From Nocardia carnea NBRC 14403 (lineage in GTDB: Bacteria; Actinomycetota; Actinomycetes; Mycobacteriales; Mycobacteriaceae), in assembly GCF_000308515.1 (NCBI RefSeq), contig NZ_BAFV01000056.1, forward strand, positions 1 to 64,000: a stretch of DNA of 64,000 nt. The letters are read 5' to 3'. Below are positions 37,736-46,416 of this stretch, piece by piece (position 1 is the first letter of the stretch; each line of letters opens with the position of its first letter). The position numbers and the translations under genes are program-made. The notes under the pieces are model-generated. The model was not told the origin of the DNA and searched no databases. It worked only from the letters and a program-made list of their open reading frames with translations.

Positions 37736-39142
37736 GTGATAGCCAGGCTGACACCGCAGGACGCCGACTTCTTCCGGCTGGAATCGACCACGCACCCGGT
37801 ACACATCGGATCGCTGATCGTCCTCGACAACGCCACCGGTGACGATCGGCCGCTCGACTATCCGGCATTGGTCGATCTGGTCGAAGCACGCCTGCCCCTG
37901 GCTCCCCGGTACCGGCGCAAGGTCCGGCAGGTCCCGCTGTCGCTGGGCCGGCCGGTCTGGGTCGAGGACAGCCGGTTCGATATCACCTATCACATCCGCC
38001 GTTCGGCACTGCCCGCACCGGGCAGCGACGAGCAGCTGCACGAACTGGCGGCCCGGCTGGGCTCGCGGCCGCTGGACCCGACCCGGCCGCTGTGGGAGAT
38101 GTACCTGATAGAGGGCCTGTCCGGCGGGCGTTGCGCCATCTATACGAAATCCCATGCCGCCTTGGTGGACGGTGTCGCGGCCCTGGAGATCGGGCATGTC
38201 GTCGCCGATAACGCCGAATCCCCGCGGGAGATAGCCGACGATCAGTGGCAACCCGGCCGCGAACCCAGCGATACCGATCTGCTGATGGGCGCGCTGGGCC
38301 ATCTCGTGGCACAGCCGACCTCGGCCGTGGAGGTCATACGTGAAGCGGGGGCGAACGCGGCGGGCCTGATCGGTACGGCGGGCCGGACGCTGGACACGGT
38401 GGTGTCGGCGGTGCGATCGGCGACCAGCAGCACCCCCGACAGCCCCTTGAACGCCCGCACCTGCCGGCAACGCCGGTTCGCCACCGCGGTGACCGACCTG
38501 GCCGACTACAAACGGATCCATCAGCAGGCCGGCTGCACCATCAACGATGTAGTGCTCGCCGTGGTGACCGGTGCGCTGCGCAACTGGCTGCTGTCCCGGA
38601 ACAAGGGATTGACCGAATCGACCGTGCTGCGCGCGGTCGTGCCGATGTCGGGATACGGCGGTGAACCGCGCGCCGGGCGCAGTCTGCCCAGTGCGATCAC
38701 TCCCCTGCTGATCTCGCTGCCGGTGGGCGAACCGAGCCCGGTGATGCGGCTGTCGCATATCGCTCACGCCACCTCGGCGGAAGGCCGCCCGCGTCATGCT
38801 GTGCGCGCCCGCACCCTGGTGCACCTCGCCGGCTTCGCCCCTGCCAGCCTGCACGCGATGAGTGTGCGGGCGGCGAGTACGTTCGCAGACCATACGTTCA
38901 ATGTGGTGATCACCAACGCGCCGGGCCCGCAGACGCCCATGTTCGTCGGCGGTGCGCGGATGCTGGAGATGTACCCGGTTTCGCCGTTGCTGCGCAACCA
39001 GGCGACGAGTATCGGGATCACGTCCTACGACGGACGGGTCTGCTACGGACTCAACGCCGACCGCGAGGCAATGGCCGATATCGGTGTGCTGGCCGCGTCG
39101 GTGCCCGAATCGATGGAGGAGTTACTCGGTGCCTGCCTCTGA
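37736..39142 (+). CDS. Wax ester synthase/diacylglycerol acyltransferase (WS/DGAT)
   Basis: A 468-residue acyltransferase that makes wax esters or triacylglycerol from acyl-CoA. The start LTPQDADFFRLESTTHPVHI and the later AVVPMSGYGG and NVVITNAPGPQTPMFVGGAR are family landmarks. The usual HHxxxDG catalytic motif appears as SHAALVDG: the second His and the Asp-Gly are kept, but the first His is Ser. The GTG at 37736 is preceded by AAGGGC. The next gene overlaps it by 14 bases. In M. tuberculosis a Tgs3-type enzyme lies in this same neighbourhood. Confidence 0.9.
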   Translation: MIARLTPQDADFFRLESTTHPVHIGSLIVLDNATGDDRPLDYPALVDLVEARLPLAPRYRRKVRQVPLSLGRPVWVEDSRFDITYHIRRSALPAPGSDEQLHELAARLGSRPLDPTRPLWEMYLIEGLSGGRCAIYTKSHAALVDGVAALEIGHVVADNAESPREIADDQWQPGREPSDTDLLMGALGHLVAQPTSAVEVIREAGANAAGLIGTAGRTLDTVVSAVRSATSSTPDSPLNARTCRQRRFATAVTDLADYKRIHQQAGCTINDVVLAVVTGALRNWLLSRNKGLTESTVLRAVVPMSGYGGEPRAGRSLPSAITPLLISLPVGEPSPVMRLSHIAHATSAEGRPRHAVRARTLVHLAGFAPASLHAMSVRAASTFADHTFNVVITNAPGPQTPMFVGGARMLEMYPVSPLLRNQATSIGITSYDGRVCYGLNADREAMADIGVLAASVPESMEELLGACL

Positions 39143-39656
39143 CCGCAAGACCATGCGCGTGTACGTACCGGCCACGGTGCCGATGCTGCGGGACCTCGTG
39201 GACAAACGCGAACTGCACGCGGTGGGCGGGACCGCCTTCGCTCTCACCCCCGCCCTACGCGAGGCCTACGCGTCGGGCGACGACGAGGAACTCGCGGAGG
39301 CCGCCATGGCGGAGGCGGCGCGGGCGTCGCTACGGCTGCTGGCCGACGAGGTGCACAGTTCGACAGCGCCGATGTACCGGCGCGCGGTGATCGCGGTCGA
39401 CGTCACGGGCGCGACCCTGCGGCCCGATCTCGACGATGCCGTCGTGAAGCTGGACGGCCCGATCGAGTACAAACGGGTCGGCTCGGTCCATATGGATCTG
39501 GCCGAGGCCGAATCCGCCGTCGCCAAGGCCGTGGACATCATCGACGCCGCCGATCTCGGCGACGAGGACGCGGAATTCGTCCTCGGTGACGCCGAGGACC
39601 ACCAGCTGGCCTGGTACGCCACCCAGGAGCTGCCCTTCCTGCTCGATCTGCTGTGA
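39129..39656 (+). CDS. DUF6912 protein (Rv3231c-like)
   Basis: A 175-residue conserved actinobacterial protein without known function. The core starts MRVYVPATVPMLRDLV and continues with AFALTPALREAYASGDDEEL, RPDLDDAVVKL and a terminal LAWYATQELPFLLDLL. The GTG at 39129 is chosen because GGAGGAG stands 7 bases upstream inside the end of the acyltransferase gene; an internal ATG at 39153, which would match the M. tuberculosis start, is the alternative. The overlap implies cotranscription with the acyltransferase gene. Confidence 0.82.
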   Translation: MPASDRKTMRVYVPATVPMLRDLVDKRELHAVGGTAFALTPALREAYASGDDEELAEAAMAEAARASLRLLADEVHSSTAPMYRRAVIAVDVTGATLRPDLDDAVVKLDGPIEYKRVGSVHMDLAEAESAVAKAVDIIDAADLGDEDAEFVLGDAEDHQLAWYATQELPFLLDLL

Positions 39657-39734
39657 CGATCGGCCGGTCCGCCGCCGGCGAGCCGCGGCCCGGCAGCAGC
39701 GCCCGATCGTTGTGACGGCGCACGAACCCCGGAC

Positions 39735-39754
39735 AACCTACGATGCCGTAACCT
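39735..39754 (+). promoter_or_regulatory. Promoter-proximal motif shared with the second desaturase gene
   Basis: AACCTACGATGCCGTAACCT matches 17 of 20 positions of the motif at 42663-42682. It stands 55 bases before the reductase ATG. Because the reductase and desaturase act together, a common regulator is plausible. Confidence 0.55.
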
Positions 39755-39809
39755 GTGGGCAGGCGGTCGCCGCGGGTGGCCACGACGACAGAAGGACGAA
39801 ACGGCACCG

Positions 39810-40943
39810 ATGTTTCTCGAGAATGTCCGGGAGTGGCTGGAAGCTCCGGCGGCCGAGGTCGCCGAACGCGGCGGACGGCTCAACGTCCTCCGCGGGGCGG
39901 TGGCCCGGGCAACCACCCCGCTGCTGCCCGACGACTATCTGCACCTGGCCAATCCGCTGTGGTCGGCCCGGGAACTACGCGGTCGTGTGGTCGACGTTCG
40001 CAAGGAAACCGCCGATTCGGCGACACTGGTGATCAAACCGGGCTGGGGTTTCGATTTCCGGTACGAGCCCGGCCAGTACATCGGTATCGGCATCCTGGTC
40101 GAGGGGCGCTGGCACTGGCGGTCCTATTCGCTCACCAGCCCGCCCGACTGGAACGATCCGCGCTACGGCAAGAAGGTCATCGCCATCGCGGTGAAGGCGA
40201 TGCCGGAGGGTTTCCTGTCCAGCCATCTGGTCAACGGCGTCACCCCCGGTACCGTCGTCCGGCTGGCGGCCCCGCAGGGTGCGTTCGTCCTGCCGTCGCC
40301 GGCACCCTCGAAGGTGCTCTTCCTCACCGCGGGCTCCGGGATCACACCGGTCATGTCCATGCTGCGCGCCCTGGATCGCCGTGACTCGGTGACCGACGTG
40401 GTGCATATCCATTCGGCCCGGTCCGCCGACGAGGTCATGTTCGCGGACGAGCTCGCCGATCTGCACCGGCGGCATCCGGGATTCGTCTCGCATATCCATC
40501 TCACCGCGGACAACGGCAAATTCGCGCCCACCGCGCTCGACGAGCTGTACCCGGACTGGCGGGAACGGCAGACCTGGGCCTGCGGCCCCCTGGGCATGCT
40601 CGACGATATCGAGAAGCACTGGCGCACTGCCGGGCTCGACGGCGCGCTGCACGTGGAGCGGTTCGAGGTGGAACGGTCGGCGACCACCGAGGGCGGCACC
40701 GTCACCTTCGGGAAATCCGGTCGCACGGCAACCGTCGACGGCGCCACCACATTGCTGGAGGCCGGTGAATCCGCGGGTGTCCAGTTGCCCTTCGGCTGCC
40801 GGATGGGCATCTGCCAGACCTGTGTGGTCACCTTGACCTCGGGGCATGCCCGCGATCTACGCAACGGCACCGAACGCTTCGAAGGCGAAAAGGTGCAGAC
40901 CTGCATTTCGGCGGCGGCCGGGGACTGCACCCTCGACGTGTGA
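39810..40943 (+). CDS. Ferredoxin-NADP(H) oxidoreductase fused to [2Fe-2S] ferredoxin (Rv3230c-like)
   Basis: A 377-residue electron-transfer protein. The FAD domain has RSYSLTS (flavin binding), the nucleotide domain has FLTAGSGITPVMSMLRAL and ACGPLGML, and the C-terminal plant-type ferredoxin carries four Cys: FGCRMGICQTCVVTL and, later, VQTCISAAAGD. The M. tuberculosis homologue is the electron donor of the stearoyl-CoA desaturase DesA3. The ATG 39810 follows GAAGGACG. A 19-base dyad motif shared with the second desaturase lies 55 bases upstream. The desaturase genes follow directly. Confidence 0.95.
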   Translation: MFLENVREWLEAPAAEVAERGGRLNVLRGAVARATTPLLPDDYLHLANPLWSARELRGRVVDVRKETADSATLVIKPGWGFDFRYEPGQYIGIGILVEGRWHWRSYSLTSPPDWNDPRYGKKVIAIAVKAMPEGFLSSHLVNGVTPGTVVRLAAPQGAFVLPSPAPSKVLFLTAGSGITPVMSMLRALDRRDSVTDVVHIHSARSADEVMFADELADLHRRHPGFVSHIHLTADNGKFAPTALDELYPDWRERQTWACGPLGMLDDIEKHWRTAGLDGALHVERFEVERSATTEGGTVTFGKSGRTATVDGATTLLEAGESAGVQLPFGCRMGICQTCVVTLTSGHARDLRNGTERFEGEKVQTCISAAAGDCTLDV

Positions 40944-41005
40944 CCGAACCGGACACCCCCGGCGTTCACCGCACACAGGTACGCTCAGGGTGTACCGCAG
41001 GGGCA

Positions 41006-41024
41006 CTTCCCGGAACCCGGGAAG
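41006..41024. terminator. Short hairpin between reductase and first desaturase
   Basis: CTTCCCGG-aac-CCGGGAAG is a perfect 8-base dyad with a 3-base loop, 63 bases after the reductase stop. It may attenuate read-through or act as an operator; no U-run follows. Confidence 0.4.
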
Positions 41025-41098
41025 ATCACGCGATCACATAATCGTTTCGAACCGTGCCGCGCTCGGCTACGCATATCGCGCTGACAGAAGGGACGCCG

Positions 41099-42475
41099 GT
41101 GGCCATCACCGACATCAGAGCCTTTGCCCACCTCACGGCCGCGGATGTCGAGATGCTGGGTCAGGAACTCGACGGTATCCGGCGGTCGGTAGAACAGTCG
41201 CTGGGTGAACGCGATGCCCGCTATATCCGGCGTACCATCGCCGCCCAGCGCGGTCTGGAGTTCTCGGCCCGGGCCGTCCTGTTCGGCAGCCGTAATCGCT
41301 GGGCCTGGCTGGCCGGGACGGCGATGCTGTCGGTCGCCAAGATCATCGAGAACATGGAGCTGGCGCACAACATCAGCCACGGCCAGTGGGATTGGATGAA
41401 CGATCCCGAAATCCACTCCACGAATTGGGAGTGGGATATGACCGGGCCGTCGGCACAGTGGCGGCGCGCGCACAACTATTCGCACCACACCTACACCAAT
41501 GTGCTCGGACGCGACGAAGATCTCGGCTTCGGCATCCTGCGGATGACCCGTGACGAACAGTGGCGGCCCATCCACCTGGTGCAGCCGATCGCCAATATCG
41601 TCCTGGCGGCGGCCTTCGAATGGGGGATCGCGCTACACGACTGGAAGATCGAGAAACAACTGTCCGGGGTGCCCCGGTTCCAGCTCGATTCCGAACCGAA
41701 CAAACAGTTCGGCGGCAAGATCGCCCGGCAGGTCGCCAAGGACTTTCTCATCTATCCGGCGCTCACCGGCCCCGCCTTCACCGCCACCCTGAAGGCAAAC
41801 GCCACCGCGAACCTGATCCGCAATCTGTGGGCCTACGCCGTCATCTTCTGCGGCCATTTCCCGGACGGTGCGGAGAAGTTCACCGAAGAGCAGCTCGAAG
41901 GCGAGACGCGCGGCGAATGGTATCTACGGCAGATGCTGGGCAGCGCCAATTTCTCCGCTGGACCGGTGATGGGTTTCATGAGCGGTAACCTCAGCTACCA
42001 GATCGAACACCATCTCTTCCCGGATCTGCCGAGCAACCGGTACCCACAGGTCGCGGTGGCGGTACGCGAGCTGTGCGAGAAATACGATCTGCCGTATACG
42101 ACAGGATCGCTGGGTAAGCAGTATCTGCTGGCTTTCCGCACCATCCACAAACTCGCCTTGCCGGACCGATTCCTGCGGCGTACGGCCGACGATGCGCCGG
42201 AAACCTCGTCGGAGCGCAAGTTCGCCGGTCTGATCGCGCATTCCGGCGCCGAACACCGGCCGTGGAGTATCGACCCGGCCACCGGTAAACGGCGTGGCCT
42301 GAAATCGGCGTTGTCGGAGGCGAAGGTCGCCCTGCGAGCCAAGGCCGAGCACGAAAAAGAAGTTCTGCGCGCTGCCCAGCGTTCGGTGCGGGCCAAGGCC
42401 CGCCACGAGCGGGATCTGCTGCGGCGGGCCCGGTATGCGCTGCGCAAGGCGAATACCGCCCAGCCGGCCGGATAG
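41099..42475 (+). CDS. DesA3-type membrane acyl-CoA desaturase, copy 1
   Basis: A 458-residue integral-membrane di-iron desaturase that introduces a double bond into long-chain acyl-CoA with O2 and electrons from the upstream reductase. The three histidine boxes are HNISH, HNYSHHTYTN and QIEHHLFPD. Hydrophobic stretches flank the boxes. A charged coiled-coil-like C-terminal extension of ~60 residues (KAEHEKEVLRAAQRSVRAKA) is not present in copy 2. GTG 41099 follows AAGGGA at 6 bases; the 41054 reading is less likely. It is a tandem paralogue of the next gene. Confidence 0.93.
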   Translation: MAITDIRAFAHLTAADVEMLGQELDGIRRSVEQSLGERDARYIRRTIAAQRGLEFSARAVLFGSRNRWAWLAGTAMLSVAKIIENMELAHNISHGQWDWMNDPEIHSTNWEWDMTGPSAQWRRAHNYSHHTYTNVLGRDEDLGFGILRMTRDEQWRPIHLVQPIANIVLAAAFEWGIALHDWKIEKQLSGVPRFQLDSEPNKQFGGKIARQVAKDFLIYPALTGPAFTATLKANATANLIRNLWAYAVIFCGHFPDGAEKFTEEQLEGETRGEWYLRQMLGSANFSAGPVMGFMSGNLSYQIEHHLFPDLPSNRYPQVAVAVRELCEKYDLPYTTGSLGKQYLLAFRTIHKLALPDRFLRRTADDAPETSSERKFAGLIAHSGAEHRPWSIDPATGKRRGLKSALSEAKVALRAKAEHEKEVLRAAQRSVRAKARHERDLLRRARYALRKANTAQPAG

Positions 42476-42662
42476 CTTTTGCCGGAGCCGGATATTTCGC
42501 CGCGCGGCCGCGTGGATTCGGGTGTAACGTCCAGCCGGAATCCATCGATGATTCGATCGAGCCGCCACGGTGATCCACGCCATCGGCCTTCCGTCTCGGC
42601 ATGGCACCCGTGTATTGGGACCTGCAATAGGGCGCACGCCACATTTTCTACCGATATCCCCA

Positions 42663-42692
42663 AACCTACGGTGTCGTAACTTACGGTAGGGT
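42663..42692 (+). promoter_or_regulatory. Shared motif and -10 element of the second desaturase gene
   Basis: AACCTACGGTGTCGTAACTT (42663-42682) repeats the reductase motif, and TTACGGTAGGG continues it. TAGGGT (42687-42692) fits a -10 and ends 7 bases before the ATG. Its outer CCTAC and GTAGG form a weak dyad, so a repressor bound here would cover the core promoter. Confidence 0.6.
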
Positions 42693-42699
42693 AGCCCGC

Positions 42700-43965
42700 A
42701 TGGCTATATCGGATGTCAAGGAATACGCACACCTCACCGAAGCGGATGTGGAAGCGCTCGGAGCAGAGTTCGACGCGATTCGCCGAGACATCGAATCCAC
42801 CCGCGGAGAGCGCGACGCCCGCTATATCCGCAATGTCATCCGCTTGCAACGTGCACTCGAAATCAGCGGCCGTACCGTACTTTTCGCCAGCTTCCTGCCC
42901 CCGGCCTGGCTGGCCGGCGTCGCCCTGCTGGGCACCTCCAAGATCATCGAGAACATGGAGATCGGCCATAATGTGATGCACGGGCAGTGGGACTGGATGA
43001 ACGATCCGGAGATCCACTCCAGCCACTGGGAATGGGATAACGCCGGTCCGTCCAAGCACTGGAAGCACACCCACAACTACCTGCACCACAAGTACACCAA
43101 TGTCCTGGGGATGGACGACGATATCGGCTACGGCCTGCTGCGGGTCACGCGCGATCAGCGCTGGAAACCGTTCAATATCGGTAACCCGGTGTACAACCTG
43201 GTCCTGCAATCACTGTTCGAGTACGGTGTCGCGATCCAGCACCTGGAACTCGGCAAGATCGCGGCCGGGAAGGTCCAGCCCGGAACGCCGGAGCGGGCCG
43301 AATTCGACCGGAAGGTCGACGAGGTAGTGGCCAAGGTCAAAAAGCAGGCGCTGAAGGATTATGTTGTCTTCCCGCTACTGACAGGCCCCTCCTTCTTCCA
43401 TACGCTCACCGCCAACCTGGCGGCGAACGTGATCCGCAATATCTGGTCCAATGCCGTGATCTTCTGCGGTCATTTCCCCGACGGCGCCGAGAAGTTCACC
43501 AAGGCCGATATCGACAACGAAACCCACGCGCAGTGGTATCTGCGGCAGATGCTGGGCAGCGCCAACATCTCCGGCGGCAAGCTCATGCATTTCATGACCG
43601 GCAATCTGAGCCACCAGATCGAACACCACCTCTTCCCGGATCTGCCCAGCAACCGGTACGCCGAGGTCGCGGTCCGGGTACGGGAACTGTGCGATAAATA
43701 CGACCTCCCGTATACGACGGGTTCACTGCCCGTCCAGTACTTCAAGGCGTGGCGCACCATTGCGAAGCTGTCGCTACCGAACAAATACCTGCGTCACACC
43801 GCCGACGATGCCCCGGAAACGGCGTCGGAACGGCGGTTCGACGGCCGGGCCGTCGGCACGATCGATCCGGTGACCGGGAAACGACGCGGCCTGCGTACCG
43901 CGATCGCCGAGGGTCGCCGCCGGCTCACTCGGCGTACCTCCGCGCCGGTGACCGCCGCGTCGTAG
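42700..43965 (+). CDS. desA3: DesA3-type membrane acyl-CoA desaturase, copy 2
   Basis: A 421-residue stearoyl-CoA 9-desaturase-like membrane enzyme. Histidine boxes: HNVMH, HNYLHHKYTN and QIEHHLFPD; the WDWMNDPEIHS segment between the first two is shared with copy 1. It is closely related to copy 1 throughout, but contains an extra Lys/Glu-rich segment (about residues 185-215) and lacks the charged tail. The ATG 42700 has no strong Shine-Dalgarno but TAGGGT ends 7 bases upstream, which suggests a leaderless transcript. Of the two copies this looks nearer to mycobacterial DesA3. A terminator follows. Confidence 0.93.
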   Translation: MAISDVKEYAHLTEADVEALGAEFDAIRRDIESTRGERDARYIRNVIRLQRALEISGRTVLFASFLPPAWLAGVALLGTSKIIENMEIGHNVMHGQWDWMNDPEIHSSHWEWDNAGPSKHWKHTHNYLHHKYTNVLGMDDDIGYGLLRVTRDQRWKPFNIGNPVYNLVLQSLFEYGVAIQHLELGKIAAGKVQPGTPERAEFDRKVDEVVAKVKKQALKDYVVFPLLTGPSFFHTLTANLAANVIRNIWSNAVIFCGHFPDGAEKFTKADIDNETHAQWYLRQMLGSANISGGKLMHFMTGNLSHQIEHHLFPDLPSNRYAEVAVRVRELCDKYDLPYTTGSLPVQYFKAWRTIAKLSLPNKYLRHTADDAPETASERRFDGRAVGTIDPVTGKRRGLRTAIAEGRRRLTRRTSAPVTAAS

Positions 43966-43986
43966 GCGTACCGAGGTTCGGCCTGA

Positions 43987-44017
43987 CAATGGCCCGCACA
44001 TGACGCGCGGGCCATTG
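43987..44017 (+). terminator. Terminator after the second desaturase gene
   Basis: Perfect 11-base arms CAATGGCCCGC (43987-43997) and GCGGGCCATTG (44007-44017) enclose 9 bases. It lies 22 bases after the stop and closes the lipid block. Confidence 0.8.
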
Positions 44018-44121
44018 CTGCTGTCACGTCCGAAAGCAGGTACGGGCGCGTTTCGCACCTCCCGGTACGACGCGAAGAGCACGAACGTGCCCGGTGAACC
44101 CCGTGCACCGGCGATACTGGC

Positions 44122-44772
44122 GTGGTGGGTGCTGTGGAGATGAGTCTGTACGAGGCGATCCGGACGCGGCGGGATGTCCGCGCCGAGTTCACCGGCGAAC
44201 CGGTCGACGATGCCGTGCTGTGGCGGATCCTCGAGGCGGCGCATTGCGCACCGAGCGTCGGAAACTCCCAGCCGTGGGATTTCGTGCTCGTCCGCAACCG
44301 GGCCACCCTGCGGAAGTTCGCGGCCCATGTCGCGGAGAAGCGGCTCGAATTCGCCCGATCGCTACCGGCCGAGCGCGCCGCGACCTTCGATCCGATCAAA
44401 ATCGAGGGGATCGAGGAGAGTGGTACCGGGATCGTCGTCGTCCACGACGACGCCCGCGGTGGGCCGCATATCCTCGGCCGCGCGTCCGTCCCGGAGACCG
44501 GCGTCTACTCGACGATTCTCGCGATCCAGAATCTGTGGCTGGCCGCGACCGCGGAACAGATCGGGGTCGGCTGGGTCTCGTTCTACGATGCGCCGTTCCT
44601 CGCCGAACTCATCGATCTACCCGCCGGCATCCGGCCGGTGGCCTGGCTCTGTATCGGCCCGGTGAGCGAATTCCAGCGGATCCCGGACCTCGAACGTTTC
44701 GGCTGGCGCGGCAGGCGAGAACTGACCGACGCCGTGCACTACGAGAGCTACGAGACAGGACGCGGACAATGA
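44122..44772 (+). CDS. bluB: BluB-like 5,6-dimethylbenzimidazole synthase / nitroreductase
   Basis: A flavin protein of the nitroreductase fold, about 216 residues. BluB cleaves reduced FMN with oxygen to form the lower ligand of vitamin B12. Supporting segments are IRTRRDVRAEFTGEPV, AAHCAPSVGNSQPWDFVLV and GVYSTILAIQNLWLAATAEQ plus VGWVSFYD. No other cobalamin genes are nearby, so a related oxidoreductase role cannot be excluded. The start lies among GTG 44122, GTG 44125 and ATG 44140 (MSLYEAIRTR); GATACT six bases before 44125 favours a leaderless GTG. It ends at a terminator shared with hpf. Confidence 0.85.
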   Translation: MVGAVEMSLYEAIRTRRDVRAEFTGEPVDDAVLWRILEAAHCAPSVGNSQPWDFVLVRNRATLRKFAAHVAEKRLEFARSLPAERAATFDPIKIEGIEESGTGIVVVHDDARGGPHILGRASVPETGVYSTILAIQNLWLAATAEQIGVGWVSFYDAPFLAELIDLPAGIRPVAWLCIGPVSEFQRIPDLERFGWRGRRELTDAVHYESYETGRGQ

Positions 44773-44775
44773 ACC

Positions 44776-44806
44776 AGCCGACCGGCCCTTACGGGGCCGG
44801 CCGGCT
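44776..44806. terminator. Terminator between convergent bluB and hpf
   Basis: Thirteen-base arms (44776-44788 and 44794-44806) pair with one mismatch around a 5-base loop. The stem sits 4 bases after the bluB stop and 12 bases before the hpf stop. Confidence 0.75.
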
Positions 44807-44817
44807 GTGCTCTCGGC

Positions 44818-45537
44818 TTATGCGAGCCTGATCAGCCCGTAGTCGAATGCGTGCCGGCGGTACACCACCGACGGCCGATCGGATTCCTTGTCCTGGAAGA
44901 GGAAGAAATCGTGACCTACCAATTCCATCTGGTAGAGCGCGTCGTCGACAGTCATCGGCACGGCCGGGTGCACCTTGGTGCGCACGATATGGCCGGGACC
45001 CTCGTATTCGGGGTAGTCGGCAGCGAAATCCGCCCGCTTCGTACTGTGCGGTGAATGGTCGTGGGACGATCCGGACAGCTCACCGGGCAGACTCTCCTCG
45101 ACCAGCTCCGCGGTGGCGTCGTGCACCGATACGGGGGTTTTCTCACCGTAATGCACGCGCCGCCGGTCCTTCGTACGACGCAGCCGGCTCTCGAGCTTGG
45201 CCGTGACCGCCTCGAAGGCGGCGTAGAAACTGTCCGCGCAGGCCTCGGCCCGTACGATCGGGCCCTTACCCCGCGCGGTGATCTCCACCCGCTGGCAGCT
45301 CTTGCGTTGACGACGGTTGCGCTCGTGGAAGAGTTCCACGTCGAACAGGAAGATCGATGGATCGAAGCGTTCCAGCCGGGACAGCTTGTCCGACACATAG
45401 ATTCGGTAATGGTCGGGGACCTCGACGTTACGCCCCTTGACCACGATATCGGCGCGGGTCTCTCGTGGGCGGTCGAGCTGGTCTTCCAGCTGCGGCTGGG
45501 CTGTGTCCTGAACTGAAGGTCGTGAAGATGTCGTCAC
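44818..45537 (-). CDS. hpf: Long-form ribosome hibernation-promoting factor (Rv3241c-like)
   Basis: A 239-residue long HPF that pairs 70S ribosomes into inactive 100S dimers in stationary phase. The N-terminal S30AE domain is visible in DIVVKGRNVEVPDHYRIYV, LSRLERFDPSIFLFDVE and the Arg-rich FHERNRRQRKSCQRVEI; the C-terminal dimerisation domain ends with DDALYQMELVGHDFFLFQD and SVVYRRHAFDYGLIRL. GTG 45537 follows GGGAGGT; the frame open to 45714 covers the 5' region without homology. In M. tuberculosis it also sits between secA1 and comF; here the lipid block lies between secA and hpf. Confidence 0.93.
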   Translation of the reverse strand: MTTSSRPSVQDTAQPQLEDQLDRPRETRADIVVKGRNVEVPDHYRIYVSDKLSRLERFDPSIFLFDVELFHERNRRQRKSCQRVEITARGKGPIVRAEACADSFYAAFEAVTAKLESRLRRTKDRRRVHYGEKTPVSVHDATAELVEESLPGELSGSSHDHSPHSTKRADFAADYPEYEGPGHIVRTKVHPAVPMTVDDALYQMELVGHDFFLFQDKESDRPSVVYRRHAFDYGLIRLA

Positions 45538-45726
45538 GCGTACCTCCCGGATCTGGCCGCACACTTCCGATGCGCGCGGCGGGATGAACGTTGCCGGCCG
45601 CGTCCCATCAGTCGGCCGGCACTCGAATCGCAGGCCCACCTCCAAACTCCCGGAACTCCGGTGTGTGAACGCGACGCTAGTACGCCGATCCGAGGTTCGC
45701 CACTGTTCACGCAAATTTCGGGGTAT

Positions 45727-46359
45727 TCACGCGGCGCAGGTCACCAAGATGTCATCGAGGTATGTACCGACGGCCGCCAGAGCCCGGACGCACGCCTGCG
45801 CCGTGGCCCCGGTTGTCAGCACATCGTCGACCAAGACGACCTGCGCCTTCGCCGCCTCGGCCGGTAGCGGCACCGCGCGGATCCGACCGCGTAGATTGCG
45901 ATCGCGCTCGCGCGCCGACAGACCGGCCGAATCGCGGACTCCCCACCAGACTCGCAGACACGGCAGCACCTGGCAACCATCCAGCGACCGCGCCGCCGAC
46001 CGGGCGCACCGCAGCACCGGATCACCGCCGCGGCGCCGGGCCGAGGCCCGGCGGCTCGGCGAAGGTACAAGTATCAGCGGCCGGCCGGGAGCCCGCAACT
46101 CGGCGAGCCCGGCGGCCAGCGCCAGCCCGAGCGGCTCCGCCAGATCACGCCGGCCGCGTTCCTTCACCGCCAGTACCGCCTGCCGCGCGGGTCCGCGGTA
46201 CGGGCTCAGCGCCCAGCACGGCACCCCTGGGTCCCGGCGGGGGTGGATACGCGCCGGTGGGCCCGCCACACTGCGAGCGCATTCACCGCACCACAGCGTT
46301 CCGGAGCGACGGCAACCACCGCATTCGGCCGGTAGAACCAGATCCAGGAGTGTCCGCAT
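45727..46359 (-). CDS. comF: ComF family phosphoribosyltransferase-like protein (Rv3242c-like)
   Basis: A 210-residue ComF protein. The N-terminal Zn knuckle has CGGCRRSG and WCGEC; the C-terminal PRPP-binding motif is VVLVDDVLTTGAT. ComF is needed for DNA uptake in some bacteria, but its role in actinobacteria is unproven and no other competence gene is seen here. ATG 46359 (MRTLLDLVLPAE) is preferred; GTG 46383 would add eight residues. It is in the same orientation as hpf and lpqB, with a 57-base gap to lpqB. Confidence 0.88.
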   Translation of the reverse strand: MRTLLDLVLPAECGGCRRSGTLWCGECARSVAGPPARIHPRRDPGVPCWALSPYRGPARQAVLAVKERGRRDLAEPLGLALAAGLAELRAPGRPLILVPSPSRRASARRRGGDPVLRCARSAARSLDGCQVLPCLRVWWGVRDSAGLSARERDRNLRGRIRAVPLPAEAAKAQVVLVDDVLTTGATAQACVRALAAVGTYLDDILVTCAA

Positions 46360-46416
46360 AGCGGCGAGTGTGCCGCCGAGCACCGACAGACCGGCGGCAC
46401 AACGTCGGGCCCGGTA

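Noticed and set aside
45727..46359. DNA-uptake (competence) locus suggested by comF and the TfoX-like gene
   Set aside because: The two genes are 20 kb apart, no pilus or ComEA/ComEC genes occur, and both families are widespread in non-competent actinobacteria.
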